A stretch of DNA of 64,000 bases from Arcuatula senhousia (lineage: Eukaryota; Mollusca; Bivalvia; Mytilida; Mytilidae). The position numbers and the translations under genes were made by a program. Below, piece after piece: positions 22,945-34,935 of the stretch (positions are counted from its first letter, which is position 1; each line of letters begins with the position of its first letter). The notes under the pieces were generated by a model. The model saw only the letters and a program-made list of their open reading frames with translations, did not search any database and was not told where the DNA came from. The stretch lies in contig OZ020307.1 of assembly GCA_963971305.1 (NCBI GenBank), positions 58,091,702-58,155,701 on the forward strand. The letters run 5' to 3'.

Positions 22945-23611
22945 ACAATTTTGTATTTCAGTAAAATTCATAGTACAAATTTAAAAGAAAATAGTATGTA
23001 TGAATATACAATATTTTTATGTAAATAACTGTACAAAGTCTTAAAACTGTTAAAAATTAAGGAAAATTAACAACCCATTTACAGTATTTGGTTGTCCTTT
23101 GATATACTCTTTTGTCTTTTATCGGGTTCTACAGACACATATTTTCCCTAGACTAAACAATTAGTCTACAACTAATGCATTAAAATTGATAATTAGCTGA
23201 AAATCTATATTACTCAATAGATGAACAACCTACGCAAACAGATTTTTTTTCAAAAATCATTAACTGCAAATGCTATAAACTTCAAGCTTGTATTGACAGG
23301 TAGAAAAATCAGACCAAAGTTTGATGATTTTTTAGACATCAACCACAGCCTTCTGTTAGGTTCCTTTTAAAACATTCGTTGTTTACTTTAAGAATTCTAA
23401 ACCATCTATTGTAACTAGCAAATATCAATTTTTCACTGCATAAAAGCCAGGTATTGACAATCTGATCATCTCCCTGTGAAGCTTGCAGACTGAAATGAAA
23501 TAAAGGGGAAAAAATCTTCCTCCCTAAAAAATATGCATTATGTATGCATTGAAGAAATAACTTTGAGGAACAATATAAACAATTGTTTTGTATGTCCATC
23601 TATTACCAGCT

Positions 23612-23725
23612 TAGTACGTAATTGATTGATTGATTGTTATTCATTTATAGTCTTGACAACAATTTTTCAGTCATCATGGAGAAGGAAACTAGCTAGGCAT
23701 TAAATAACTAAAATTTTGATGCTCT

Positions 23726-23756
<31 letters not shown>

Positions 23757-23760
23757 GTTG
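23612..23760. repeat. (TTGA)n microsatellite patches
   Basis: GATTGATTGATTG runs at 23620-23636 and 23729-23755, separated by AT-rich sequence. Confidence 0.8.
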
Positions 23761-23924
23761 GTTATTTTGCTGCCATGATCATTATTTTCTACTGTGTCAA
23801 TGCAATTGGTGTTCCTTTCTGCTGAAGTTTTTATACATGTATGTAAGGTTATTAAAAGTTCCAAACTTTTCAGCAACTTATTCATTAATTTAAATGTACA
23901 GCTAATATATCACAAGAACATTGC

Positions 23925-24340
23925 CCAAGGTGACTGGTCCTCTTACATGTATGTGACCTTGACAACAACATGTCTCAAGGTGACTGGTCCTCTCCTGCCA
24001 CCTTGACAAGAACATGACTCATTGTGACTGGTCCTCTTCTGCAACCTTGACAAGAACATGGCTCAAGGTGACTGGTACTCTTATGTAACCTTGACAAGAA
24101 CATGGCTCAAGGTGACTGGTACTCTTATGTGACCTTGACAAGAACATGGCTCAAGGTGACTGGTACTCTTATGTGACCTTGACAACAACATGGCTCAAGG
24201 TGACTGGTCCTCTTATGTGACCTTAACAAGAACAATGCTCAAGGTGACTGGTACTCTTATGTGACTTTGACAAGATCATGACTCAGATGACTGCTCCTTT
24301 TAAGTGACCTTGATAAGAACGTGACTAGTGACCTTGACAA
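23925..24340 (+). repeat. 46 bp minisatellite (TGACCTTGACAAGAACATGG)
   Basis: Eight to nine imperfect direct copies of a unit containing GTGACCTTGACAAGAACATG and GCTCAAGGTGACTGGT, spaced about 46 bp apart (23976, 24065, 24111, 24157 and onward). It lies in intron 2, 130 bp from the LRR 1 exon. Confidence 0.88.
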
Positions 24341-24468
24341 TTAAAACTTAAATCATGATGCCTTTCTTATCCAACAATCATCAATATGTGTAAGCTTCAT
24401 GGAAACCAATTATTATACACTGGAACGAAATGAAGGGAAGCCAAAAAAAAAGAGTATGGAGTACTTAC

Positions 24469-24540
24469 ACTTCTTGCAGGTTCGTCATAAAAGTTAAATC
24501 GTTGGCACCAATAGATGTTATATTATTATCATTGAAATAC
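24469..24540 (-). CDS. LRR protein gene, exon 2: LRR 1
   Basis: This 72 nt exon runs phase 2 to phase 2, with acceptor TTTCGCAG and donor GTAAGTACTC. It encodes YFNDNNITSIGANDLTFMTN followed by LQE, a complete LRR with N at the conserved asparagine position and I/L at the scaffold positions. It joins exon 1 (tt|g = Leu) and exon 3 (gt|a = Val) without breaking frame. One exon per repeat is usual in extracellular LRR families such as slit, LRIG and LGR. The intron between exons 1 and 2 is about 26.8 kb and no further LRR exon was found in it. Confidence 0.9.
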
Positions 24541-25261
24541 CTGCGAAAAAAGAAAGAAAAGTTAAGTCAAATTTTCTTAATAAAAGTCTGAATTTACATA
24601 TGATTTTAATAATGAAGGATGAAGTTTTGTATACCGGTATTTTTTTAAAATTCAGCTAGAATTTCTCTTCTTTGCCCATTTTCACTTTTCCTATTTTGCC
24701 AACAACTTCATATACCTGGTGGTCTTTGTGGCCTTAAAACTGGCTTCTTTTAAGCTTATGTAAAAATGCAATAGAAAAAAAGTTCCAGAAAATTTAAATG
24801 GCTAAGAATCACTTGACCTAGCTACAAAAATGAACAACGCTCTATACAAAAAGTTCTTAGGTTAAAATTTTCACACCCAAAAAAAAATTAAATATAGAAA
24901 ATAAATACTGTATTCATTTCAACAATACAAAACAAGAATTTTTAATAAAAGTAAACAGAAAAAATACAATGAAAATTGACCAAAGAACATAACATTGGGT
25001 TAACCAGGGATATTCTGGTCAATGTAATGGTTTTGTATAATCTAAAATCTGGTTTTTTAGGTTAGGTTTTTTGGTAAAAATCTATAGATTTGTTCCTATT
25101 AAGTGATATGACTGGAGACAAAATCTATCATTGAAAACTTTTGAAACTTGTTAAATTTTGTCATTTTCTCTTTCTACCCGGACGGTACCTATTTTAACAA
25201 AGAATACTGTAAGCAAGCTCACAAAAATATATCCTCCAGTTCATATTAAACTCTATGTGGT

Positions 25262-25430
25262 AAAAAATCTGTCAAAGTAAAAAATGACGGATTTAAATAG
25301 GGGGTAGGTTAGTGACAGACCTGAAATCAAATCCTATCCTATGTTTATGAGACCCCACCCTGATGCTGTATACAAAATATCAAGTGGCTGTGATTGGAAG
25401 TTGCTGAGAAAACTGTTATGAAAATTTCAA
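25262..25430. repeat. Family K core fragment
   Basis: Diverged copy of the repeat at 6893-7045 (TCTGTCAAAGTAAAAAATGA, GTGACAGACCTGAAATCAAA). No element ends were seen. Confidence 0.6.
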
Positions 25431-25559
25431 CTTGACTGAATCAATCTTTATGTTTGTTTGCTTGTGTGGGTTTTTTGTCCGTTTTTTTTTTTTAAGTCCC
25501 AATACAATTTTTATAGTGATTTTTAACTTTGAATTTAATAAATGATAATAAATAATTAA

Positions 25560-27979
25560 CTAGATTACTGACAAAGTCAGAAAGGGCCCCGCGGCAAAAA
25601 ATCAAAGTGTTTTCAAAATTATATTTATTGTGCTTATAACCACTGAGGCATGATCCATGGAATGTGTATGAAACTTCAGAGCTGTATTGTTAATAGCCTT
25701 TGAGTTTTATTGTTCAAAAATTCCAATTCTCAAAATCTGTGATTTTTTTCCGAAAATATTTAACCCATTTGAACAAAATTTTAATATGCAAATCATGACA
25801 TGCTACTTAGCGGCTGTGCAATGTTTCAGAACTGTACTGTTAACAGTTGTTGAGTTTTAGTGTTCACAAAGTCCAATTCTCAAAATCTGTGATTTTCGAT
25901 AAAAAATAAAGTTTTTTCCAAAAAAATTTAACCCATTTGAACGAAATTTTAATATGCAAATCATGACATGCTACTTAGCAGCTGTGCAAAGTTTCAGAAC
26001 TGTACTGTTAACAGTTGTTGAGTTTTAGTGTTCACAAAGTCCAATTCTCAAAATCTGTGATTTTTGATAAACAAGAGGCTCCCAGGAGCCTGAATCGCTC
26101 ACCTGGTCTTAATGTCAACCCTATGAATACTTTTGTAGAGCTAAATGAGCTGAACATTTAAGCAAGCACAGTGTTTTTGTTTGCTTGATTTTACCTCCGA
26201 ATACAGGCTGTTTCCCCTAGTAAATTTCTTTCAAAATCATGCAAAATTCCCAAAATCATCAATTTACCCCCTATTTTGGGTTCCCAAATACCTATTTTTT
26301 TTGTGATTTTTCTTCCCAAAACATAAAGGAGGGGCTGCTTTGATAGAGGGTGACAAAAACACTGAAGCAACAGCTTTTCTCTATCTGCAATAGTTTTCAT
26401 TCTATAGGCCAAAAACATTATTTATCGCCTTTAAGGGGCTGTAATCCCTACAAGGGGTCATCTGACAACTTCGACCCTATGGAGACTTGTGTAGAGCTAA
26501 ATGAGCTGAACATTTAAGCAAGCAACAGCTTTCCTCTATCTCCAATAGTTTTCATTCTATAGGCCAAAAACACTATTTTTTGCCTTTATGGGGCTGAAAC
26601 CCCTATAAGGGGTCATCTGACAACTTCGACCCTATGGAGACTTTTGTAGAGCTAAATGAACTGAACATTTAAACAAGCAACAGCTTTTCTCTATCTGCAA
26701 TAGTTTTCATTCTATAGGCCAAAAACGTTATTTTTTGGCATTTAGGGGCTGTAACCCTAAAAGGGGTCATCTGACATCTTCTACCCTATGGAAACTTTTG
26801 TAGGGCTAAATGAGCTAAACATTTAAGCAAGCAACAGCTTTTCTCTATCTGCAATAGTTTTCATTCTATAGGCCAAAAACACTATTTTTCGCCTTTAAGG
26901 GGCTGTAACCCCTATAAGGAGTCATCTGACAACTTTGATCCTATGGAGACTTTTGTAGAGCTATATAAGCTGAACATTTAAGCAAGCAACAGCTTTCCTC
27001 TATCTGCAATAGATTTCATTCTATAGGCCAAAAACACTATTTTTCGCCTTTAAGGGGCTGAAACCCCTATAAGGGGTCATCTGACAACTTCGACCCTATG
27101 GAGAATTTTGTAGGGCTTAATGAGCTGAACATTTAAGCAAGCAACAGCTTTTCTCTATCTGTCATAGTTTTCATTCTATAAGCCAAAAACATGAAAAAAT
27201 GCTATTTTTCACCTTTAAGGGGCCGTAACTCCTATAAGGGGTCATCTGACAACTTCGACTCTATGACGACTTTTGTAGAGCTTTTGATGCTTTAGCAGCA
27301 GCGTGGCATCAGATTTCATCTATCTCTTATACTTTTTGATTTACAAGCCAAAAACAGTAGTCTGACCCCCCTGGTCTATTTTTAGTAACGGCGGCCATGT
27401 TGTTTAGGCGGCGGTCACCATTTGTGCAATCTTGGTAGAGGACATCCCATAGATAAAGTGTGCAAAGTTTCAAAGCAATCCCTTCAGTGGTTTCAGAGGA
27501 GAAGATTTTCAAAGAAAAGTTAACGACGACGACGACGACGGACGACGACGACGGACGACGACGACGGACGCCAAGTGATGGCAATAGCTCACATGGACCT
27601 TCGGTCCAGGTGAGCTAAAAATGAAGTTTTTTCCAAAAATATTTAACAGATTTGCACAAAAATTTAATATGTTAACAGTTTTTGAGTTTTAGTGTTCACA
27701 AAGTCCAATTCTCAAAATCTGTGATTTTCTATAAAAAATCAAGTTTTTTCCAAAAATATTTCACCAATCTGCACGAAATTTAAATATGCAAATCATGACA
27801 TGCTACTTAGTAACTGTACAAAATTTCAGAACTGTGGTGTTAATAGTTTTTGAGTTTTAGTGTTCACAAGAATTGTTGACGGATGGACAGACGGACGGAC
27901 GGACGCACGGACGGACGGACGGACGGACGGACGAAGTGAAAACTATAGGGCGTCCGCATCTTCGATGCGGGGCCCTAAT
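25560..27979 (+). mobile_element. Pearl/HINE-like element, family H, interrupted
   Basis: Starts CTAGATTACTGACAAAGTCAG (5' stem CTGAC/GTCAG) followed by AGGGCCCCGC. It has ~167 bp core units (anchor TCATGACATGCTACTTAG), a (GGAC)n tract at 27882-27933 and a terminal hairpin (GCATC / GATGC) ending GCGGGGCCCT. The family B element at 26072-27618 is inserted in a core unit. Excluding it, family H is about 870 bp. Confidence 0.85.
26072..27618 (+). mobile_element. Pearl/HINE-like element, family B, copy 1 (~155 bp core)
   Basis: Starts CAAGAGGCTCCCAGGAGCC (a perfect stem GGCTCC/GGAGCC) followed by GCTCACCTGG. Six core units are anchored by AGCAACAGCTTT at 26367, 26521, 26677, 26830, 26985 and 27140. 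A GGCGGCCATGTTG box is followed by a (GAC)n tract at 27520-27570, and then GGACGCCAAGTGATGGCAAT. The terminal hairpin (GGACC/GGTCC) ends CCAGGTGAGCT. Confidence 0.88.
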
Positions 27980-28404
27980 AAGGCAATGTTATAACTAAAA
28001 TAACTAAAATTCACATATCGTAGGCGTAATAAGTTAATGTACATTAATATTTTATGTTCATTAGTCAATTTCAGAAGCAAACCATTCAAACAGAAGAATG
28101 CTCTTTGATATTTGAAAATCATTTTTTTTTTATTCCAAACCATCAATTTTGTAAGCTCAATTAATTCAAAATTAAAATTTAATACATTAGCAATGACATT
28201 GCAAGTTCAAAGAATTTTCTCTCGCGGTATTAAGATTTTCTTGGAAAAGGACAGTTCACAATCCATGCATAGTCTCTTCAGGGTTATAATGGTTTTATCC
28301 TTAAACCACCTTGATAATCTCAGGGTCGAATCTTAGGAAGCAGGGCACCTTATTGGACTTTTGCAGGAATGCAAGAAGGGAATTCCTTGGGGGCCTGCCG
28401 AGCA

Positions 28405-28800
28405 GCAAAAATTCTAAGTCTGCTCGCTTAACAGGAAGTAGATAAGCAACAGGCCTGGAAACACATCTCAACAAATGAGGCCCATACCTCAAACTGCATA
28501 CCAAAAATCTAATGTCTAGTAGTAGCTGTTTGAAATTTTTTCCATTTTTGAACCTTAAATAATTCCAAGTCAGGTCCTTTAATAAGAAATAGGAAAGTGA
28601 CAGACCTGTAAATGGACCCCACCATATGAGACTTCTACCTGAAGCTGCATACCTAACATATAAAGTCTAGGATTAATAGTAGCTGAGAGATCTGTTACAA
28701 AAAAAATGTGTGACAGACAGACAGACATTCTAGCTGTTTTTCCACTGATACATTTGTTGATAGAACTTAATGCCAGGAACAAGGCCCCTCCTTCCACTCC
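28405..28800. repeat. Family K core, two units
   Basis: Two diverged core units about 152 bp apart (AACAGGAAGTAGATAAGCAA; AATAGGAAAGTGACAGACCT) are followed by (GACA)n. Related to the repeats at 6893 and 7855. Confidence 0.6.
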
Positions 28801-29340
28801 TCATAGAACTTTAAGGTACAAATACGTTGTGGAATCTACTTAAACGCTCACTCACTATCAAACACAAGTGTAGAACAACCTTGTAATAATCTAACATTTC
28901 TTTTCAATCAATCAGGGCCTTATTCTATAAAATGATCATTTGCTTAACGTTTATGCTATTCTGTCTGAATCGCAAGGGATAATGACCATGTTAGTTAGCA
29001 ATCATCAAATGACACCAAGTACTATTTTGATAATCTAAATTTAAAATTGACTTTTGTAATATATAATTATTAAGGTTCCATGAAATTCCATCCATGCATC
29101 ATATGTGAAATTTCAATCGATTTACAAATGACATTAACAGTATTCTTATATGTGGACACATTAACCTGTTTCAATAATTGTCAGATAAACCAATTAAAAC
29201 TCCAATGCCATAACAAACATTTCAACGGAATCACTCAAGTGTGAATGCAGTCAACACCATCAATAGAAAATTGGACCAGAGTATTTGTAAAATGCAAGCT
29301 AAAGTATTCATCTCTCAGTTTTCTCTCTTGGGCCAATGCA

Positions 29341-29457
29341 AGACGGTAAGCAGTGACCTATGGTCATGTTGAAGACTGCTTGCTGTTTTCCGTTGTGATT
29401 TTTTGAATTGCTGTTTGTTTATGTTTGTTGTGTCGCGTACACTTATTCCACATCTCA
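29341..29457 (+). repeat. 3' fragment of the 39.7 kb / 47.2 kb dispersed repeat
   Basis: Matches the ends of the longer copies (GTGTCGCGTACACTTATTCC, ACATCTC) with more divergence, and has a comparable GTTGAAGACTGCTTGCTGTT stretch. Confidence 0.6.
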
Positions 29458-29556
29458 ATATCGTATATCATTCATAAAAATTTTCACCTGAATTTGATGA
29501 AAGCAATCTAAACATGTTGTTATTTTTTTTACCTTTATCCAATAATTGTCAATAAC

Positions 29557-29723
29557 CAGTGGCGGATCCAGAGGGGGGGTCCAGGGGGTCTGGACCCCCC
29601 CTTTTGTCAGAAAATTTTGTGATTTTCATGCAAAATTTGGGCAAAAATCATCAAATTATAGTTTTGGACCCCCCCTTTTCTACTGAGGACCCCCCCTTTT
29701 CAAAAATCCTGGAACCGCCACTG
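29557..29723. mobile_element. hAT-type MITE, CAGTGGCGGATCC termini
   Basis: 167 bp, with CAGTGGCGGATCCAG on the left and CTGGAACCGCCACTG on the right. The interior is rich in G7/C7 runs (GGACCCCCCCTTTT repeated). CAGTGGCGGATCC ends are common to hAT-like MITEs in animals. No clean 8 bp target duplication is seen. Diverged relatives may lie near 43270, 50740 and 61232. Confidence 0.75.
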
Positions 29724-30178
29724 ATAACAAGAATATATATATATCAAGGCAATGTCCTGAATAACATAGAAACTCAAGGTTTCAAATAACTTTCAAATCA
29801 ACAGCAACAACACGATTTTTGTAAAAAAAAGTTTCACTATTGCAAAATACATGAAATAGTAAAAATAAAACATTTTGTGTCACCTTTAGACCAAAACTCA
29901 TACTCAAGAATTACTTACAAACATAACATTTTGAGCAGTGTTGCTCCAAGAAAGGAGAGTTATTCCTAACTTTTCAGAGTAGCTCCTAGGGACAGAGAAA
30001 CATTTAAACCCTTGTCAGCCCTTAAAGATAAGGTCTATGAAATGATGCACGAATGGTGTATAAATTTTACAAATATGTCCAAAAATTTTAGACCTGGAAG
30101 TACTTATGTGAGTATGGATCAGTCGACAGGTGTGGGTGCCGTTTCATAAAGTGAAGGCTAGCAAGTTCATGAGCACAT

Positions 30179-30397
30179 TACTGTGGATTCATTTATTTTC
30201 GTGGATACCAATTTTCGTGGTTTGATGAAAAATTGTCAGTTTGTTGATTCTGAAATTTGTGGTTACAATGTATGTAGTTTGAAACATACAAACCAATACG
30301 AAATCACCTTTTCGTGGAGTATCAAATTTCGTGGGTCAAGACCACCGACAAAAACCATGAAAATTAATACCCAACAAATAATAATGAAACCACAGTA
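30179..30397. mobile_element. 219 bp MITE, TACTGTGG termini
   Basis: Inverted ends CTGTGGATTCATTTATTTTC and AATAATGAAACCACAG, flanked by TA on both sides. The interior is TTTCGTGG-rich. This end sequence is widespread in molluscan genomes. Confidence 0.8.
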
Positions 30398-30536
30398 TTC
30401 CATAGAAATTGCAGGGGATAACAAGCATGCTAATAAGGGATTACTAGATAATACTTTATGAAGCAGCACCCTGAAATTTCTGTCACAGCACCATCCATGC
30501 AGTGGTTGCAAAGATGGACAAAAATGTATAATTAAG

Positions 30537-31121
30537 AAAGGACAAGGTACAGTAAGAGCCATATTTGGCCCCCTTATTTAAAGAAAAACAAATCCTAAGT
30601 AAATGATTTAAATATCATCAAGATTTCAAGTTAGATGATTAAACTTTTTGACAATGGTAAATATTTTCCATCATCTACTGTAATTTTAATTTTACAGAGG
30701 TCTAAAATAGGGCAAATTGACAAAATCATCAAAAAATGTTATTTTTCATGCTTATTTTGTTATTTTTAATGATCGGCGACAACGTAGACCATGGATTTCT
30801 GGACTGATTTGTAATCATTTTATAGTCCAAATTAAAGTTCATAAACAATAACTGTGGTCTAAGCAGTCGCTGGCATCTAAAAATTGAAAATACTACCCAA
30901 ATATTTTCCATTTCCCGCGAATTGAAAGAAATCATACTTATTCACTTTGTTTTGACAAGCAATTTCAAATAAATAACATAAAAAATTCTTATAAATTTAG
31001 TTGTTTTATCTTTTTCATTCATTTGACTTAATAAATAACAAAGGGACTTTTCTCTAGATCAGTTTTCTATTTTTTAGTCTAAGAGGGGGCCAAATATGGG
31101 CCTTACCGTACCTTGTCCTTT
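30537..31121. mobile_element. 585 bp MITE, AAAGGACAAG termini, copy 2
   Basis: Ends AAAGGACAAGGTACAGTAAG with TTTGGCCCCC, and GGGGGCCAAATATGG with CTTACCGTACCTTGTCCTTT. Same length and ends as the copy at 22360, with a largely different interior. Confidence 0.75.
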
Positions 31122-33580
31122 ACATGAACATTTTTTCACATGAAAGAAAATACTTGACCTAAAATTTATCTTAACAAATTTGATTTTATAAATAATTAAT
31201 TTTTATATTTAAAAGCTATAACTCTTTGAGTAAACTAGACTCTGGGCCCTTTTTAATCTTGATCATTAGTAAGAGATAAGGCAAATTGTTATAATTACAG
31301 TTCCATAAATATATTTTGAAAATTACCTACTCTTTTTTTTTCACAAATGCAAATTGCATTTACAAAATTAAATGTAATTTAAACGGAATATTTTCTATTT
31401 ATCCCATAAATCGATCAGACGAAATATAGTTTTGAAAATTGTTAATATTTCAGAACCTTAAAAAAGGCAATGCATAATAATTTGAATGATATGATTACAA
31501 AACATGTCAAATAAAATCCTTTTATAAAATAAATTCAAAGAAAAGCCATGCATAGATTTTATTCAAACTGTGGTCTAATTGATTTCAAATAATTTCTTCA
31601 AGTTATTACGACAACTTGAGGTATAACGAAAATTTGAATTCAACTGTGAGTAAACTACCTGTGCTAAATCTTTCATTTTCTATTAATTCACCTAGAGAAG
31701 CCAGGATCCAAGACCTTTATTTTCAGTCATTTCTTAATAAAAAAACCAGTAAAATTCTGATGTGGACTATAACAAATTTTACAATAAGCCCAAATATAGT
31801 CCCCTTTCTATTACAAAATGAGTAACATTTGCAAATCACTGGTTCCAAAATGTAAAAATACCAATTAACATGACAGAATTTACAAGAGATGAAGAAACAT
31901 GCCCTCCTTTTGAAAAAACAACTTTGGTTTGAATATAAAATCATTCATTTACATGTACAGATGCCCAGGTATCTATTTGGTCAGTCAAATGGTTGGGCCA
32001 CCCCACCCCCACCCCCTTAACAAAATGTCTTGATAAGGCTATGTAATGTACCAAAACGAAAACTTTCCTAAGTCCTCAAAATTTATCAAAACAAAAGAAT
32101 ATTTTCTCTTTCTTTGGCCTTAGACAAGCCTTTATCAATTTAATATTCAACAAGATGTCATTTTATATTAGAAATAAAGTTTTGGGGGACCGTAAGACAT
32201 TTAATCATTGATTAAAAGACCTCTGCTTTAATAAACCGCTAAATCTATGAAGTATTACATTGATCGATTATTATTTATAACAAGGAAGTCTTCGATGTGA
32301 AAATCAAATATTCATACTGTCTGTAAATACTTTCATTAACATTTTAATTTCAATTTCAAACAATTATTCAAAGTTGTATCCAGGGGGGGTGCAAAAGAAG
32401 AGATCAGTGCACATCCATACATTAAGAAAGTATTATGAATGTGAAGATTTTTAAACAAATCAGCTGCAGTACTACCATACATATGAGAACTGCACCATCC
32501 CCCCTTTTTTCAGAAGTGTTTTGAGACAGTCTGGATATTTCAATTGGCTATCATTAAGGAATAAAAATGCTATAATTACAATCTTCATAAAATTTAAATT
32601 GTGAAATGTTGTGAAAATAAATTTGATTTTTATACAAATTTTTAATACACACAACAGGGTCATGAAAATAAAAGTTTATTTCATCAGCAGAAATTTGGTC
32701 TAATTTTTTATAATCAATTTCAATGCTGTCATTCTAAAATCAATAAATTGAATTAGAATAAAGGCATAACATAATCTATATTTGAAGTTTCTTATCGAAT
32801 CTCAAACCATTAAATTTAAATATATTTCACGTTTTGACGGAAGGTTATACTTGTGTCTATGTAGACTGCGATGTGGGTTTAGTGAGAGTTCGATTAAAGC
32901 ACTCCTTTTATTTATACTACTCAAAACTCTTTTTTAATAAAATACCTAGGAAATTAAGACAGAATATCCTAAATAATCAAGGGTATTATCTTATAGCCAA
33001 GGTTTTGCCGTGAAATTATTACGAAACTTTATATCTCTATTTCTTGTCAAGCATGCTGTGGTATTTTATTGAATGAAAAATTTAATGCCCTCATAGAAAC
33101 AATATGACTTAACTGTAATCTAAGGAAAATCATGCTTGACCTAAAGGTTCAAGTCTAAAATTCTAGAGGGCTAGGACAAACACGTGTCGACTAAGTTGTC
33201 TTTTTAATTTCCATATTTGTTTACTTTCTTATTTGCAATCGTGAAGTTTCATGGTTAACTTTATGAAATTTTTATTCCAACTATGGGACCTTATTCACAA
33301 AGCATGTGGAATCTTTCAGAATACAGAAACATTCTGCATGCTTTGTGAATAAAGCTTCCTGATATTTTTCTAACATAAAATCCTTCAACAAAAGGGACCC
33401 ATATCCATGTTCTGAAAGTCTAACGAACAAAAAAAAAGTTTTCTATGTTTCATGGTTAGAAAACGCTACATGATTTAGCAAAACCAACAAAATATCTCTA
33501 AGATTCTACATAATGCCTAGTACATGTAGAGTTTTTTATTACCCAAAATAAAATTTGTACAGTGATATAATGTATCTACA
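31122..33580. other. Intron 1 segment, AT-rich
   Basis: AT-rich intron. A C-rich stretch at 32000-32020 and GTATCCAGGGGGGGTGC near 32380 resemble decayed hAT-MITE ends. No exon was seen. Confidence 0.4.
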
Positions 33581-34062
33581 TACTCTGGATTCATTTATTT
33601 TCGTGGTTTTACCAAAAAGAACATTTTGTTAGATGTTTATTTTCGTGGTTTTTGTTAGATATTTATTTCGTGGTTTTACCAAAAAGAACATTTTGTCAGA
33701 TACATGTATTTATTTTCGTGGTTTTACCAAAAAGAAAATTTTGTCAGATACATGTATTTATTTTCATGGTTTAACCAAAAAGAACATTTTGTTTGATGTT
33801 TATTTTTGAGGTTTTTGTTTGATATTTATTTTCATGGTTTAACCAAAAAGAACATTTTGTTAGCTATTTATTTTTGTGGTTCTACCGAAATAAAATTTTG
33901 TTACCCATTTAATTTTGTGGTTTTCACATGATACTTAATCAATGAAAAAATAACACTTCCTTAGATTCTTATTTTTGTGGTTTACTGACAGCCACGAAAA
34001 ACAGTGAAAACTGTTTCCCCATGAATAATCATGAAACCACCCTAACCCTAACCCTAACAGTA
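33581..34062. mobile_element. TACTCTGG MITE with expanded interior and telomere-like insert
   Basis: The left end TACTCTGGATTCATTTATTT and the right end AATAATCATGAAACCAC...AGTA match the family at 30179. The interior is an expansion of TATTTTCGTGGTTTTACC, AAAAAGAACATTTTG words. Three copies of CCTAAC (34041-34058) lie inside the right terminus. Confidence 0.72.
34041..34058. repeat. (CCTAAC)3 telomere-like triplet
   Basis: Three perfect copies of the animal telomere hexamer (TTAGGG on the minus strand), placed between ...AAACCAC and AGTA of the MITE end. Confidence 0.85.
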
Positions 34063-34374
34063 ATACTGTTTGGCTATATAGTTTTGCTAGCCTTTTTTTC
34101 ACTTAATATCTTTTTAAGTCCAATATAAAAAATATCCTAGATTCTCGCTTTAAAAAAAAATTTTGCCAAATCATGTTCATTTTAGTCATTTTCTTTTAAA
34201 ATGGCAGACATTTAACAAAATGGATAAAAAATTTAAAATAAAATTTGCCCGCCTGCCCCATATTTTTTTATAAATTTGGACGAGGTTCTAAGAATTATTT
34301 TATAATGGTCTTATCAAAAAGGTTGAATAATTACTGCAAAATTCCAAGAAAACAGAATGCATACAAAAATGACA

Positions 34375-34935
34375 TACCGTAAATTGGGATATTTTGGATG
34401 TAGTTTAATTTTGGTTTATTTGGCGCCTCCCCTGAATGTGCCAAAATTAAACACACCAAAATGTGTTAAGAATGCAAAGAATCAAATGTATTACAGACAA
34501 TTGTTAGAGTTGGTTTGTGGACCAGAACTAGTTGGATAATGAGTTACAAAGGGAAAAAATCCTTTAATTTAATTTTTACAAATTTTTAATTAACACTTAT
34601 CATGATTATGTTTACTCAATTAGGTTTCAGCTTAGATATAATTATTTGTTTGTCATTATTACACACAAAAAGAGCTGTTATTTCTAAAAGCCAAAACATG
34701 TAATAATTTATGAATCAGCTTGGGTTTGAAAACAAACATTCTAATCAATGTTAAAAAAAAGTAGAACTGTAAACATAAATGCAAATAACTTTTGATTGTA
34801 CAGATGATGTGAAGTATTGAAAAAGAAACATTTTTTTCTGCAAACGCCAAAATAAAACACACCAAAATTAAACATGTCCATTTTTATCCAAAACCGCCAA
34901 AATATCCCTACACCAAAATATCCCAATTTACGGTA
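34375..34935. mobile_element. 561 bp MITE, CCGTAAATTGGGATATTTTG termini
   Basis: Exact inverted ends (TACCGTAAATTGGGATATTT at left; AAATATCCCAATTTACGGTA at right) with TA on both flanks, suggesting a Tc1/mariner-type TA duplication. The subterminal repeat CCAAAATTAAACACACC occurs on both sides. No transposase. Confidence 0.82.

Noticed and set aside
29919..29985. Possible LRR exon (donor at 29918, reading EKLGITLLSWSNTAQNVMF)
   Set aside because: It has a donor and an acceptor but would be 67 nt, ending in phase 0, which breaks the phase 2 series. The LxxLxLxxN pattern is absent.
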